From Caldicellulosiruptor owensensis OL (GTDB taxonomy: Bacteria; Bacillota; Thermoanaerobacteria; Caldicellulosiruptorales; Caldicellulosiruptoraceae), in assembly GCF_000166335.1 (NCBI RefSeq), contig NC_014657.1, positions 1,718,501-1,782,500 of the forward strand: DNA of 64,000 bases, in the 5' to 3' direction. Below are positions 47,441 through 55,914 of the stretch, piece after piece (the first letter of the stretch is position 1; every line of letters starts with the position of its first letter). The translations under genes were made by a program, and so were the position numbers. A model generated the notes under the pieces. That model made no database searches, was not told the DNA's origin, and saw only the letters and a list, made by a program, of their open reading frames with translations.

Positions 47441-47475
47441 AAGCCGCCATATTTACAAACACGATATGGCGGCTT
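47441..47475 (+). terminator. Hairpin between the 47010 gene and the DUF4364 gene
   Basis: AAGCCGCCATAT and ATATGGCGGCTT form a 12-bp perfect stem with an 11-base loop. The following TTTAAAAG is only weakly U-rich, so termination may be partial. Confidence 0.5.
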
Positions 47476-47501
47476 TAAAAGTAAAAAAGGAGTGGAAAAA
47501 G

Positions 47502-48062
47502 ATGGCTGATGAGTTCAACGAAATACATACCCTTGCCCAAAACAAGCTCATAATCTTATTTTTCTTGAGTAAGATAAACATTCCCATTCCTATCCAGCAG
47601 CTTGACGAGTTTGTCCTCTCAACAAAGTACATGAACTTTTTTGAATACCAGCAGTATCTCAAAGAACTCGAGGCTCAAAAGCTAATCCACAAATATGATG
47701 ATGAGATTAGAACATACATTGAGATATCACAAACTGGTAGAGATGTTTTAAACATCCTTTTGGATTTGCTTCCAAAAGCTACAGTCGAGGAAGTAGAAGA
47801 ATACATAAAGAAGAACTATAGAAGGATTAAACTTAATACAGAAATCTATTCTGATTATAAAATTCTCAGCCCTACCGAATACATAGTTATATGCTCACTG
47901 CGTGAAGGAAATAGTGTCTTGTTTGAAATAAAAGTAAATGTACCGCACGTTGAGATTGCAAAAAGGATTTGTAAAAATTGGAGTAAAAATGCTGAGACGG
48001 TATACAGACTACTTTTTGAAAACTTAGCGCGAAATCATGAAGAGCCCGAAAAAGATCAGTGA
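47502..48062 (+). CDS. DUF4364 family winged-helix protein
   Basis: The 186-residue protein begins at ATG 47502 behind AAAGGAG. The N-terminal part (KLIILFFLSKINIPIPIQQLDEFVL, then YLKELEAQKLIH) is a winged-helix-like module, and the C-terminal half is beta-rich (SVLFEIKVNVPHVEIAKRIC). This matches the DUF4364 family found across clostridia, of unknown function and probably a transcription factor. Confidence 0.8.
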   Translation: MADEFNEIHTLAQNKLIILFFLSKINIPIPIQQLDEFVLSTKYMNFFEYQQYLKELEAQKLIHKYDDEIRTYIEISQTGRDVLNILLDLLPKATVEEVEEYIKKNYRRIKLNTEIYSDYKILSPTEYIVICSLREGNSVLFEIKVNVPHVEIAKRICKNWSKNAETVYRLLFENLARNHEEPEKDQ

Positions 48063-48074
48063 AATAAAAACAAA

Positions 48075-48105
48075 AAAGCAAGTCTTCAAAAAGACTTGCT
48101 TTTAT
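48075..48105 (+). terminator. Terminator after DUF4364 gene
   Basis: AAAAGCAAGTCTT and AAGACTTGCTTTT form a perfect stem ending in a U-run. Confidence 0.85.
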
Positions 48106-48114
48106 TTTTGAAAT

Positions 48115-48190
48115 TGGTGGGCCCTTAGGGATTCGAACCCCAGACCAACCGGTTATGAGCCGGCCGCTCTACCAGCTGAGCTAAAGGCCC
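48115..48190 (-). tRNA. tRNA with anticodon CAT (tRNA-Ile2 or elongator Met)
   Basis: A full cloverleaf on the minus strand: acceptor GGGCCTT/AGGGCCC, D-arm GCTCAGCTGGTAGAGC, anticodon loop CTCATAA, T-arm with GGTTCGAATCC, encoded CCA. The body closely resembles Firmicute tRNA-Ile2, whose CAT is modified to lysidine (GG.CCTTTAGCTCAG with GGCTCATAACCG), rather than the elongator tRNA-Met I recall. Confidence 0.9.
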
Positions 48191-48200
48191 TTAATAAAAT

Positions 48201-48275
48201 TGGCTCCCCGGGTAGGATTCGAACCTACGACCCTCCGGTTAACAGCCGGATGCTCCACCGCTGAGCTACCGAGGA
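48201..48275 (-). tRNA. tRNA-Asn (GTT)
   Basis: Minus-strand cloverleaf with acceptor TCCTCGG/CCGGGGA, anticodon loop CTGTTAA (GTT), T-loop TTCGAAT, G discriminator and encoded CCA. It is 10 bp upstream of the CAT tRNA, and the two form one transcript. Confidence 0.95.
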
Positions 48276-48513
48276 ACCTCTCTTTCTTTTTGGCTTCGGC
48301 GTCTTCTGTTTCCCGCCGTCGACATTATTTATTATACTTATAAAAGATTTTTTGTCAATATCCTTTTTAAAAAATTTTTGCTGTAATATTTTGGAAAGCA
48401 TCCCCTACAAAACTCTTATTTTTCTTTCTTTCTTCTTCAAAAACGGGTATAATTAAATAACAAACGTAACAAAGCATTTAAAAAAGATTTGTTATTTCAG
48501 CAAGGTGAGTCGT

Positions 48514-49131
48514 ATGATAAGATGTGCAAAGTTTTCTGACCTTCCCCAGATAGCACAAATTTTCAGAGAAGCTTTTTCTGATAGCATTGAGTTCTACTTT
48601 GAGAACAGAATCAAAAACTCTGCCATAGAAGACATATTCAAAGTTGTGCTCATTGCAGAACCTCATGGTTTCTTGGTCTATGAAGATGAAGAAAATAAAA
48701 AGATTGCAGGGTATATATGTGTTGTCAGAGACATCAAAAAGGTATGGATAGCTGCAATCTTGACCCTTTCGTTTTTGAAGTGGACTATCAAATGGCTTTT
48801 GGGCCTGTACGGTTTTGGCATAAGACCTATATGGAAAATACTTTCTAACAAGCTTGACTTTTTCAGATTTCAAACAAGATATGCAAGCGAAATCTCTGCA
48901 CAAATTCTTTCTATTGGAACACTAAAAAGCTACAGAGGAAAAAGTATTGGAACAAAACTTGTTGAGGCAGGACTTGAATTTTTAAAATCAAAAGGAGTAA
49001 AAGAAGTAAAATTAGAAGTAAGACCAGATAATCTACCTGCTATAAAACTATACAAAAAATTTGGATTCTATCAAATTGGAATGTCTCAAGACCCTCAAGG
49101 TAAATGGATCGTTATGAAAAAAAATTTCTAA
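48514..49131 (+). CDS. GNAT-family N-acetyltransferase
   Basis: The 205-residue protein has acetyl-CoA-binding motif A as LSIGTLKSYRGKSIGTKLVEA (R-x-x-G-x-G/A type) followed by VKLEVRPDNLPAIKLYKKFGF, the RimI-like motif B. A central hydrophobic segment (IWIAAILTLSFLKWTIKWLL-like) is unusual and may contact the membrane. I start at ATG 48514 near AGGTGAG. The substrate is unknown. Confidence 0.85.
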   Translation: MIRCAKFSDLPQIAQIFREAFSDSIEFYFENRIKNSAIEDIFKVVLIAEPHGFLVYEDEENKKIAGYICVVRDIKKVWIAAILTLSFLKWTIKWLLGLYGFGIRPIWKILSNKLDFFRFQTRYASEISAQILSIGTLKSYRGKSIGTKLVEAGLEFLKSKGVKEVKLEVRPDNLPAIKLYKKFGFYQIGMSQDPQGKWIVMKKNF

Positions 49132-49136
49132 AAATC

Positions 49137-49176
49137 AAAAAGGGCAGCCTTTTAAAACTGCAGGTCTGCCCTTTTA
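49137..49176. terminator. Bidirectional terminator
   Basis: AAAAGGGCAG and CTGCCCTTTT form the stem around a loop; U-rich sequence flanks both sides. It serves the convergent GNAT and coat-protein genes. Confidence 0.8.
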
Positions 49177-49187
49177 AACAAAAGTTT

Positions 49188-49469
49188 TTACATCGAAACC
49201 ATCTGGATATTGTTCTGAATTGTTTGAACATCTCTCTGAGCCTTTGTAATATCCTCTTGCTTTGCCATCTCAACAGGGTACCAGCCCTTTTGCGAGAGGA
49301 AATCAAAAATCTGTTTCTGATGGTCAAATACCCTGTTTAAAACTGACATAGCTTCTCTTCTGAGGGCATTGTTTGTGCTCTCTAAAACTAAGTTTGTCAA
49401 AGCTGTTGCCTGAAGCTTTAAAGAGTTCAAAAGTGAAAAAGCAATATCTCTGTCTGAAAGTGTCTTCAT
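49188..49469 (-). CDS. Spore coat protein CotF-like (1)
   Basis: The 93-residue helical protein MKTLSDRDIAFSLLNSLKLQ... matches the coat F domain (ferritin-like helices; typical DRDIA..LL...K). The C-terminus is HQKQIFDFLSQKGWYPVE, the usual ending of this family. AAGGAG precedes ATG 49469. It is paired with a related small gene upstream, 21 bp away. Confidence 0.8.
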   Translation of the reverse strand: MKTLSDRDIAFSLLNSLKLQATALTNLVLESTNNALRREAMSVLNRVFDHQKQIFDFLSQKGWYPVEMAKQEDITKAQRDVQTIQNNIQMVSM

Positions 49470-49489
49470 GGCTATCACTCCTTTTTAGG

Positions 49490-49690
49490 TTATTGAATGG
49501 TTGGATTTTCAATAAATCTTGACAGGATGTTTATGTCACTTTTGTAGTGGTTTACACACTGCTGGCACAGGTTCTTTAAAGATACATCTGTAATCTGATC
49601 AGAAACTCCTGCAATAAAGTTGATAGAATTTTGCATCATCTTGATATTGTCTTCTAAAAACATGAGTTCTTTTGAGGTAATGTTAGCCAC
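49490..49690 (-). CDS. Spore coat CotF-associated small protein (2)
   Basis: A helical protein of about 66 residues (ELMFLEDNIKMMQNSINFIA, then CQQCVNHYKSDINILSRFI), related to the small partner of CotF-like pairs in clostridia. GTG 49690 is favoured by GGGGAGG ten bases upstream; TTG 49699 is too close to it. It is the first gene of a two-gene operon. Confidence 0.7.
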   Translation of the reverse strand: MANITSKELMFLEDNIKMMQNSINFIAGVSDQITDVSLKNLCQQCVNHYKSDINILSRFIENPTIQ

Positions 49691-49773
49691 TTTCTTCAAA
49701 CCTCCCCTTTTTGAAGTTTTAATCTTGGTGTTTCAAAAGCTACACAAATTATTTTTTTATTTTTAAACTGCTT

Positions 49774-50445
49774 TTATTCAAATAAATAAAAACCCATTTT
49801 TCTTAGCAAATATGGTGTAATCTTGTTGGTTACAGGAAGCTTATTTTTTTTCTGGTATAAATTTACTGCATATTCAAGTGCTGCTCCATACTTGCCATCG
49901 ATGCTCCCTGAATAAAATCCGAGTTCTTTGAGTCTTTTTTGAACTGCCATAACATCCTCTCCAGTATCACCCGGGTAAATTGTTCTAAAACCGTTTCTAA
50001 ACTCTCCATATATGCCTTCTGAAATTACTACTGTAGTTCCAATAGGAATATATGAAAAGAGCTCTTTCACATCCTTGTTCAGCATTCTGACACAGCCTTT
50101 GCTCACATGAGCTCCTATATAACTCTCATATATTGTCCCATGAATACCATACTTGCCATATCGGACATTTAGCCCCATCCACCTTCCTCCAAACCCTTCA
50201 CCCCAGTAGTCTTTTGATATTATCTTAAATGTGCCAACTGGAGTAGGAGTTGAAGGTTTCCCAGGTGAAATTGGATATGACTTGTATAAAATCCCTTCTT
50301 TAAATACATATAGCCTACTGTCATCAATTGAGACATATATAAGATACAAATTCTTGTTGCGGTTTGATATACCAGAGATGGCTACTAAAGGTATTAAAAT
50401 AACAAAAATTGAGAGTACAGCCTTGAGTGGACTTTTTCTTTTCAT
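49774..50445 (-). CDS. L,D-transpeptidase (YkuD) with peptidoglycan-binding domain
   Basis: The 223-residue exported enzyme crosslinks or anchors peptidoglycan. An N-terminal membrane segment (AVLSIFVILIPLVAISGIS) is followed by the YkuD domain with YGIHGTIYE and the catalytic SKGCVRM. The C-terminal PG_binding_1 domain reads GDTGEDVMAVQKRLKELGFY and DGKYGAALEYAV. This domain order is common in spore- or wall-related L,D-transpeptidases of clostridia. Confidence 0.93.
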   Translation of the reverse strand: MKRKSPLKAVLSIFVILIPLVAISGISNRNKNLYLIYVSIDDSRLYVFKEGILYKSYPISPGKPSTPTPVGTFKIISKDYWGEGFGGRWMGLNVRYGKYGIHGTIYESYIGAHVSKGCVRMLNKDVKELFSYIPIGTTVVISEGIYGEFRNGFRTIYPGDTGEDVMAVQKRLKELGFYSGSIDGKYGAALEYAVNLYQKKNKLPVTNKITPYLLRKMGFYLFE

Positions 50446-50518
50446 TTTTACAATTTAAATCTTAGCACTTCAATAGATATAGTTTATGCAAAAGACAGAA
50501 ATTTTATTAAAAAATTAA

Positions 50519-50551
50519 AGGCGGGGATTGAAAATCTGCTTTTCCCCACCT
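50519..50551 (-). terminator. Terminator of the pan operon
   Basis: On the minus strand AGGTGGGGA pairs with TCCCCGCCT (one G-U), followed by TTAATTTTTT. Confidence 0.75.
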
Positions 50552-50568
50552 CTGAAATTCAAAATTAA

Positions 50569-50955
50569 TTAACAAATACATTCAGATTGCTCTTCTTTAT
50601 TCGAAAGTCTTACAATCCTGTTTTCATCATCCACAAACACAATCTTTGGCTTGTGATTATAATACTCTTCCATGGTAAGAAGACAGTACGCCATTATGAT
50701 TATCTTATCGCCCACCTGCACAAGGCGAGCTGCTGCTCCGTTTAGGCAAATAGTTCCGCTGCCTTTTTCGCCTTTTATTACATAAGTTTCGAACCTCTCG
50801 CCGTTGTTTATATTCACAACCTGAACTTTTTCATTTTCAAATATCCCGGCTGCTTTCATCAAGTCCTCATCAATTGTAATACTACCAACATAGTTTAGAT
50901 TTGCCTCTGTAACGGTTGCTCTGTGAATCTTAGACTTTAAAACCTCAATGAACAT
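50569..50955 (-). CDS. panD: Aspartate 1-decarboxylase
   Basis: The 128-residue pro-enzyme makes beta-alanine. Self-cleavage before Ser in [12 protein letters not shown] generates the pyruvoyl cofactor, and [20 protein letters not shown] is the family signature. It lies 5 bp after panC and closes the pantothenate operon. Confidence 0.95.
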   Translation of the reverse strand: MFIEVLKSKIHRATVTEANLNYVGSITIDEDLMKAAGIFENEKVQVVNINNGERFETYVIKGEKGSGTICLNGAAARLVQVGDKIIIMAYCLLTMEEYYNHKPKIVFVDDENRIVRLSNKEEQSECIC

Positions 50956-50960
50956 CTTTT

Positions 50961-51809
50961 CTATTTCGCCTCCACAACAATGTTGTCTATAAGTCTTGCT
51001 TTTCCAACAAAAACAGCAAGAGCTATGAGAACCTTTCCTTCAACCTTTGATACTACTTCAAATGTATCACTATTTACAAATTCAATGTAGTCAATCTTTG
51101 TGTGCTCTTCATTTAAAATCATCTCTTCCATAGCCCTTTTTATGCTTGATACCTCTTTTTCGCCTTTTTCAATCATCTCTTTTGCCAAATTCAAAGCCCT
51201 GTACAAAACGGTTGCAGATTTTCTTTCCTCTTCAGAAAGATATACATTTCTCGAGCTCATTGCAAGCCCATCTTGCTCACGGACAATCGGACAGGGAACT
51301 ATCTCAACGTCAAGATTTAGGTCTTTTACCATCTGCTTTATGACAGCAAGCTGCTGAGCATCTTTCTGTCCAAAGTAAGCTCTGTCCGGATTTACAATGT
51401 TAAACAGCTTTAATACGACTGTTGCAACACCGTCAAAGTGACCTGGCCTTGATTTGCCACACATTATTTCTGTTATCTTTTTCACTGACACAACTGTTTT
51501 AAAATCTTCGGGATACATCTCTTCTACCGACGGATAAAATATATAGTCAACACCTTCTTTTTCGGCAAGACTTTTATCTCTTTCAAAGTCGCGCGGGTAT
51601 CTGTCATAATCCTCATTGGGTCCAAATTGAATAGGATTTACAAATATGCTCATAATGGTAATATCGTTTTGCTGTTTAGAAAGCCTTACCAAGCTCAAAT
51701 GTCCTTCGTGAAGATACCCCATTGTTGGAACAAAACCAATTGATTTGCCTTCTTTTTTAAGTCTTTTTACAATATCTTTCATCTCCTGAATCCTCTCCAC
51801 AACAACCAT
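50961..51809 (-). CDS. panC: Pantothenate synthetase
   Basis: The 282-residue ligase joins pantoate and beta-alanine with ATP. It shows [17 protein letters not shown] (HIGH-like), [31 protein letters not shown] and the KMSKS-like [11 protein letters not shown]. Its ATG overlaps the panB stop by one base. Confidence 0.96.
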   Translation of the reverse strand: MVVVERIQEMKDIVKRLKKEGKSIGFVPTMGYLHEGHLSLVRLSKQQNDITIMSIFVNPIQFGPNEDYDRYPRDFERDKSLAEKEGVDYIFYPSVEEMYPEDFKTVVSVKKITEIMCGKSRPGHFDGVATVVLKLFNIVNPDRAYFGQKDAQQLAVIKQMVKDLNLDVEIVPCPIVREQDGLAMSSRNVYLSEEERKSATVLYRALNLAKEMIEKGEKEVSSIKRAMEEMILNEEHTKIDYIEFVNSDTFEVVSKVEGKVLIALAVFVGKARLIDNIVVEAK

Positions 51810-52603
51810 CAGTAACTGTGCTCCTTTCCTGGAAATTCTCCTTTTTTAACCTCTTCAATGTACCTTGTCACAGCATCTTTGATTATATTCCCCACTTCAG
51901 CATATCTTTTTACAAACTTTGGCTTGAAATCTTCATACATGCCAAGCATGTCATAGCACACAAGCACCTGACCATCACAGTATGGTCCTGCACCTATCCC
52001 AATTACAGGCACTTTTACACTCTCTTGAACTTGTTTTGCAACATTAGCTGGCACTTTTTCAAGCACAATTGCAAATACCCCAGCTTTCTCAAGTTTTTTA
52101 GCATCTTCCACAAGTTTTTTTGCTTCAGCTTCCTCCTTTGCGCGAAGGTCATAGCCTCCAAAGATGTTGACAGACTGGGGTGTAAGCCCCAAATGTCCCA
52201 TAACAGGTATCTGAGCTTTAATAACAGCCTCTATCTTATCATATACATCGTCGCAGCCTTCCATCTTGACCGCATAAGCACCTGCACGAATTAACCTTCC
52301 TGCGTTTTTCACAGCATCTTCTATTGTGGTGTGGTATGACAAAAACGGCATGTCAGCGACAACCATTGAATACTTTGCACCTCGGCTAACAGCTCTGACA
52401 TGGTGCTCCATATCATCCATTGTGACCGGAATTGTAGAGTCATAGCCAAGGATCACCATACCAAGCGAATCGCCAACAAGCAGGATATCTACAGAGCAGC
52501 TGTCAAATATCTTTGCGAAGGTATAGTCGTAAGCAGTAAGCATGGTTATTTTCTCGCCTTTTTGTTTTTTTTCAAACAGCGTCTTGGTTGTCACCTTGTT
52601 CAT
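51809..52603 (-). CDS. panB: 3-methyl-2-oxobutanoate hydroxymethyltransferase
   Basis: The 264-residue TIM-barrel enzyme makes ketopantoate from ketoisovalerate and methylene-THF. It shows [49 protein letters not shown] and [15 protein letters not shown] start at ATG 52603, seven bases after AAGGTGG; the frame to 52615 lacks spacing for it. It overlaps the region of the panG stop. Confidence 0.96.
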   Translation of the reverse strand: MNKVTTKTLFEKKQKGEKITMLTAYDYTFAKIFDSCSVDILLVGDSLGMVILGYDSTIPVTMDDMEHHVRAVSRGAKYSMVVADMPFLSYHTTIEDAVKNAGRLIRAGAYAVKMEGCDDVYDKIEAVIKAQIPVMGHLGLTPQSVNIFGGYDLRAKEEAEAKKLVEDAKKLEKAGVFAIVLEKVPANVAKQVQESVKVPVIGIGAGPYCDGQVLVCYDMLGMYEDFKPKFVKRYAEVGNIIKDAVTRYIEEVKKGEFPGKEHSY

Positions 52604-52608
52604 TTTTT

Positions 52609-53448
52609 TCACCACCTTACAGAATTTATAAATTGTTGAAGTTTTTCATAGACATCCTTATCTCTCTTCTCAAATATCAGATCTGCCGCAAGTTTTAAAA
52701 GTTCTAAAAAAGCAGTCTTCTTTTCATCCGGCAAAGCATTGTAGTGTTTTTGAAGTGTCAAAACATCGCCTCTTGCGGCAGGTCCTGTCAAACAGTTAAG
52801 TCTATCCTTTAGAAAATTTTCAAGTGATGCAAAAGAAAGAGGCTTTATTATAGAAAAAATGACCTCATCTTCAAGTCCAATTTTTTTGTAAAGCAAATAC
52901 GAAAAGTTCAAAAGAGCTACAAGGTAATTTGAAGCAACTGTTGCTGCAAGATGATAAACTATTTTGTCCTCTTTTTTGAGCTCTATATATTTATTCCCTA
53001 TTTTCTGCAAGATTATCTTGGCAATCTTTTTACCTTCATCATCGCCTTCTAAAGAAAACACCGCCTTTTTTAAGATCTGGACATCTTCAGGCTGCCCTCT
53101 CAAAGTCTGAATAGGATGAAGAGAAAATCTTCCTCTGCATTCGGTTTTAATAGCATCAGACGTCAGCACACCTGACAAGTGTCCGAGCACCTTTTGGGAC
53201 AAATGTGGCGAATAAAGGTTTTTGGAAACTTCTTCTATAAATGTATCAGAAATAGCTATAAAAATCACATCAGAAGCCTCTACAAGTTTTTCAGGACTTT
53301 TAAATGCATGCGTTTTTGTCATGGAAGAAGCTTTTATGGCTTTTTCATATGTTCTGTTATAAAACCCTGTAATCTCAAGCCCATGCTCTTTAAAATAAAG
53401 CGCAAGAGAAATTCCGGCCTTAGATGCCCCATAAAAGCCTATTTTCAC
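52609..53448 (-). CDS. panG: Rossmann/DUF2520 protein, likely PanG-type ketopantoate reductase
   Basis: The 279-residue protein has an N-terminal Rossmann fold with the nucleotide loop [21 protein letters not shown] and a C-terminal helical DUF2520 domain ([30 protein letters not shown]). Its place as first gene of panG-panB-panC-panD, and the absence of panE here, point to ketopantoate reductase; an alternative PanG reductase class is known, and I infer membership from fold and context. The GTG start at 53448 follows GGAGG; the frame opens further through a terminator hairpin. Confidence 0.75.
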   Translation of the reverse strand: MKIGFYGASKAGISLALYFKEHGLEITGFYNRTYEKAIKASSMTKTHAFKSPEKLVEASDVIFIAISDTFIEEVSKNLYSPHLSQKVLGHLSGVLTSDAIKTECRGRFSLHPIQTLRGQPEDVQILKKAVFSLEGDDEGKKIAKIILQKIGNKYIELKKEDKIVYHLAATVASNYLVALLNFSYLLYKKIGLEDEVIFSIIKPLSFASLENFLKDRLNCLTGPAARGDVLTLQKHYNALPDEKKTAFLELLKLAADLIFEKRDKDVYEKLQQFINSVRW

Positions 53449-53664
53449 TTCAATATACCTCCATATAAAAACTAAAAAAGGCAGAACAGAGTCTGCCTTT
53501 TTTTTGCTTGAAAAAATTTTGTTTTCCAAGCTCATATGCAGTCCCTGTTCTTCAAAAATCAGGGCAGCTTTTTAATATTTTCAGTTTTAAACTTTTAAAT
53601 ATTAAGAATCTTAAAAGTATGGCTCGACAATCTTTTCGATGCCATCTTTTTATAATTAATTATA
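53449..53664 (-). promoter_or_regulatory. Structured leader of the pan operon with attenuator
   Basis: Reading on the minus strand from a -10 TATAAT at 53659-53664, the leader holds hairpin 1 (53619-53645, ATGGC/GCCAT plus TCGA/TCGA with a bulged A), hairpin 2 (53538-53568, CCCTG/CAGGG plus outer pairs with an unpaired A), and a strong intrinsic terminator (AAAAAAGGCAGA..TCTGCCTTTTTT, 53476-53502) just before panG. The layout of tandem A-bulged stems before panB-type genes recalls the published 'pan' RNA motif. Confidence 0.5.
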
Positions 53665-53763
53665 CCACAACTTAGCAAAAAATATAGTGTTATTTTTTAT
53701 ATTTGAAAGGGTATTAATATGATTGAAAATCAAAATTTAAAATAAATGAGAGGTGCAGTCCAA

Positions 53764-54282
53764 ATGAGAAGTGAAAAAATCCTTGATATGTTAAATGAAC
53801 AGTTAAACAGAGAACTATTCTCAGCATACTTTTATACAGCAATGGAAGCGTATTTTGCTTCACAAAATTTAGATGGTTTTGCTCACTTTTTCATGGTCCA
53901 AACAAAAGAAGAGCTTGACCATGCAAGATTGATATTTGACTATATAAACAAAATAGGTGGAAGAGTAATTTTAAAAGAGTTAAAACAGCCAAAAATAGAT
54001 TATTCTTCGCCTACAGAAGTTTTTGAACTTGCACTTTCACATGAACGGTTTATAACCTCATCCATCCATGAGATTGCAAAGGCAGCTTTAGAGGAAAAAG
54101 ACCTTACCACACACAATTTTTTGCAATGGTTTATAAACGAACAAGCTGAGGAAGAAGAAACAATGGACAAGATTTTAAGAAAGCTGAAATTCATAAAAGA
54201 AGACCCAAGCGGACTTCTGTTCTTGGACAAAGAACTTTCAACAAGAGTGTACACACCGCCATCTATTCTGCAGGAAAATTAG
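53764..54282 (+). CDS. ftnA: Ferritin
   Basis: The 172-residue non-haem ferritin stores iron. Ferroxidase ligands are visible as E in LNRELFSAYFY, E..H in TKEELDHARLIFDY, and E in helix C/D (ALEEKDLTTHNFLQWFINEQAEEE, split landmark). I start at ATG 53764 with GAGAGGTG upstream. It is a single gene and length is normal for bacterial Ftn. Confidence 0.95.
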   Translation: MRSEKILDMLNEQLNRELFSAYFYTAMEAYFASQNLDGFAHFFMVQTKEELDHARLIFDYINKIGGRVILKELKQPKIDYSSPTEVFELALSHERFITSSIHEIAKAALEEKDLTTHNFLQWFINEQAEEEETMDKILRKLKFIKEDPSGLLFLDKELSTRVYTPPSILQEN

Positions 54283-54305
54283 GAGGCATCCAGTATTTAG
54301 CCCTA

Positions 54306-54334
54306 TTGATTTTAAAGTCCTTTTGCACTATACT
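54306..54334 (+). promoter_or_regulatory. Promoter of the FmdB-like gene
   Basis: TTGATT (54306-54311), 17 bp, TATACT (54329-54334). Confidence 0.6.
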
Positions 54335-54375
54335 ATATTAGACGATAAAAATTTTAGGTGAAGGTGACCAAAAAG

Positions 54376-54597
54376 ATGTTTTACACATTTGTTTGCAACA
54401 GCTGTCAAGAAGTTTTTGAAATAAAAGCGTCCATTTCAGAAATCTCAAATGGCCTTAAAGTCAGCTGTCCAAAATGTGCGTCAAGTGACGTCACAAGAGA
54501 TTATTCAAAAATAAACATTGGAACATCTGCAGGAAGTAGTGCAAAAAGTAGCAGTTGTAGTACATGCTCAGGTTCAAAAGGTTGTTGTGGAAGCTAA
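54376..54597 (+). CDS. FmdB-type small zinc-ribbon protein
   Basis: The 73-residue protein begins MFYTFVCNSCQEVFE and pairs CNSC with CPKC (FmdB/CxxC_CxxC_SSSS family). A Ser/Gly/Cys-rich tail (SSSCSTCSGSKGCCGS) is typical. It is probably a regulatory or metal-binding protein. ATG 54376 follows AGGTGA. Confidence 0.85.
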   Translation: MFYTFVCNSCQEVFEIKASISEISNGLKVSCPKCASSDVTRDYSKINIGTSAGSSAKSSSCSTCSGSKGCCGS

Positions 54598-54653
54598 AAA
54601 TAATTTTGAGCTTTTTTTAAAAACAGCTGGTATAATAAATTTGAAAAATGTTA

Positions 54654-54682
54654 TTGACAAACTCAAAAGAGCTTTTTATAAT
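54654..54682 (+). promoter_or_regulatory. Consensus tRNA promoter
   Basis: TTGACA (54654-54659), 17 bp, TATAAT (54677-54682), 24 bp before tRNA-Leu. Confidence 0.85.
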
Positions 54683-54705
54683 ATATATTGCGACGTGCAA
54701 GAGGT

Positions 54706-54793
54706 GCCGAGATGGTGGAATTGGCAGACACGCTACTTTGAGGGGGTAGTGGGCGTTATGCCCGTGCGAGTTCGAGTCTCGCTCTCGGCACCA
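54706..54793 (+). tRNA. tRNA-Leu (GAG)
   Basis: Class II cloverleaf: acceptor GCCGAGA/TCTCGGC, anticodon loop TTTGAGG, a long variable arm (TGGGCGTTATGCCCG), T-loop TTCGAGT, A discriminator and encoded CCA. Confidence 0.93.
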
Positions 54794-54865
54794 ATTAAAA
54801 AACAAATAAGGCCCTGTGAAAAGGGCTTTATTTTTTATTCAACAATTGAAAAATGTATTGCATGC

Positions 54866-54942
54866 GCGCCCATAGCTCAATTGGATAGAGCATCAGACTA
54901 CGGATCTGAGGGTTGGGGGTTCGAGTCCTCCTGGGCGCGCCA
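54866..54942 (+). tRNA. tRNA-Arg (ACG)
   Basis: Full cloverleaf: acceptor GCGCCCA/TGGGCGC, anticodon loop CTACGGA (ACG, read as ICG), T-loop TTCGAGT, G discriminator and encoded CCA. It is 72 bp after tRNA-Leu. Confidence 0.95.
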
Positions 54943-54989
54943 GTTGTTTTCAAGGTTTTTGGGGTTTGGAATAATATTGGACAGGCATT

Positions 54990-55580
54990 TCATAGCACCT
55001 CTTTGATTTGTGCAAAGTCTATAATAAGGTCTTCAAAAATGCCAACCTTGACCTTGTCATTGAATGTGTATAGCTCTGGTGGCAAGTAACCTTCAGTGTC
55101 TTTGAGTCTGTATACTAAGATTGTTTGGTTGTTAGGATTGACAATCCAATACTCTTTGACTTTATACTGATTATACAGGTTTAGCTTTCTAACATAGTCG
55201 TGAGAAGGATTATATTCTGACACAACCTCAATTATCATCTCAGGAGCTCCAAGACAGCCTTTTTCAGTGAGTTTTTTCTTATCGCATATGATTGATATAT
55301 CAGGCTGCACCACGTTGATTGCTTGCTTTTCATCATGTCCTTCCTCAACAAAGACAACATCAAAGGGGGCTGTATAAACTTTGCAGGGCTTATTAGAAGA
55401 TTTGAGATAATTTTTTATCAATGTTGCAAGCTCTATTACAATTTCTTGGTGCACTCTTGAAGGTACAGGGCTCATATCATAGATGACACCATCAATTAGC
55501 TCTACTCTTGCGTCTTGTGGTAGCTGAAGATAGTCTGCATAGGTGTATATTTTGGGTATTCTGGCTTCCATCGGATTCAC
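54990..55580 (-). CDS. Uma2-family (DUF820) putative endonuclease
   Basis: The 196-residue protein has the PD-(D/E)xK-like Uma2 signature: YLQLPQDARVELIDGVIYDMSP, VVQPDISIICDKKKL, GAPEMIIEVVSEYNPSHDYVRKLNLYNQYKVKEYWIVNP (split landmarks), with catalytic Asp and Glu-x-x in these. The family is common as single genes in thermophiles and cyanobacteria; biological function is unsettled. Confidence 0.9.
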   Translation of the reverse strand: MNPMEARIPKIYTYADYLQLPQDARVELIDGVIYDMSPVPSRVHQEIVIELATLIKNYLKSSNKPCKVYTAPFDVVFVEEGHDEKQAINVVQPDISIICDKKKLTEKGCLGAPEMIIEVVSEYNPSHDYVRKLNLYNQYKVKEYWIVNPNNQTILVYRLKDTEGYLPPELYTFNDKVKVGIFEDLIIDFAQIKEVL

Positions 55581-55785
55581 CTTCTTTGTTATATAATTTT
55601 AAGTTCTGTGATAAACTTGACCAGTTATATATAAATTCTGGTTGATATTAATAATTTTTCCTTTTTGCATATTATACCATTAAACAAATATTAAACAAAA
55701 CACTTTTTTGATTTTTCAAATTTGAAAAACCATTAATTTAGAATTTCAAATTCAAATATAGTATAGCAATAAATGAGGCTGTTTA

Positions 55786-55899
55786 AAATAGAAGTTTCAA
55801 AATTCTATTTCGCAATACATAGGCAAAACTAAATAAAATTAAAAACTACATATTGTAAGAAAAGGGCTATCCAATATCTTTTTGGATAACCCTCTGAAG
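55786..55899. repeat. Dispersed repeat, copy 2, ending in a hairpin
   Basis: Similar to 13176-13284: CTGTTTAAA, GCAATACATAGGCAAAAC, GTAAGAAAAGGGCTATCC and a hairpin (GGGCTATCCA with TGGATAACCC, 55866-55894). On the minus strand the hairpin is followed by TTTTCTT and can terminate the GH4 gene. The rest of 55581-55914 is AT-rich with no gene seen. Confidence 0.55.
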
Positions 55900-55914
55900 A
55901 TTAGATTATACTTT

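Noticed and set aside
54518-55006. 162-codon plus-strand frame
   Set aside because: It runs through tRNA-Leu and tRNA-Arg and has no ribosome site.
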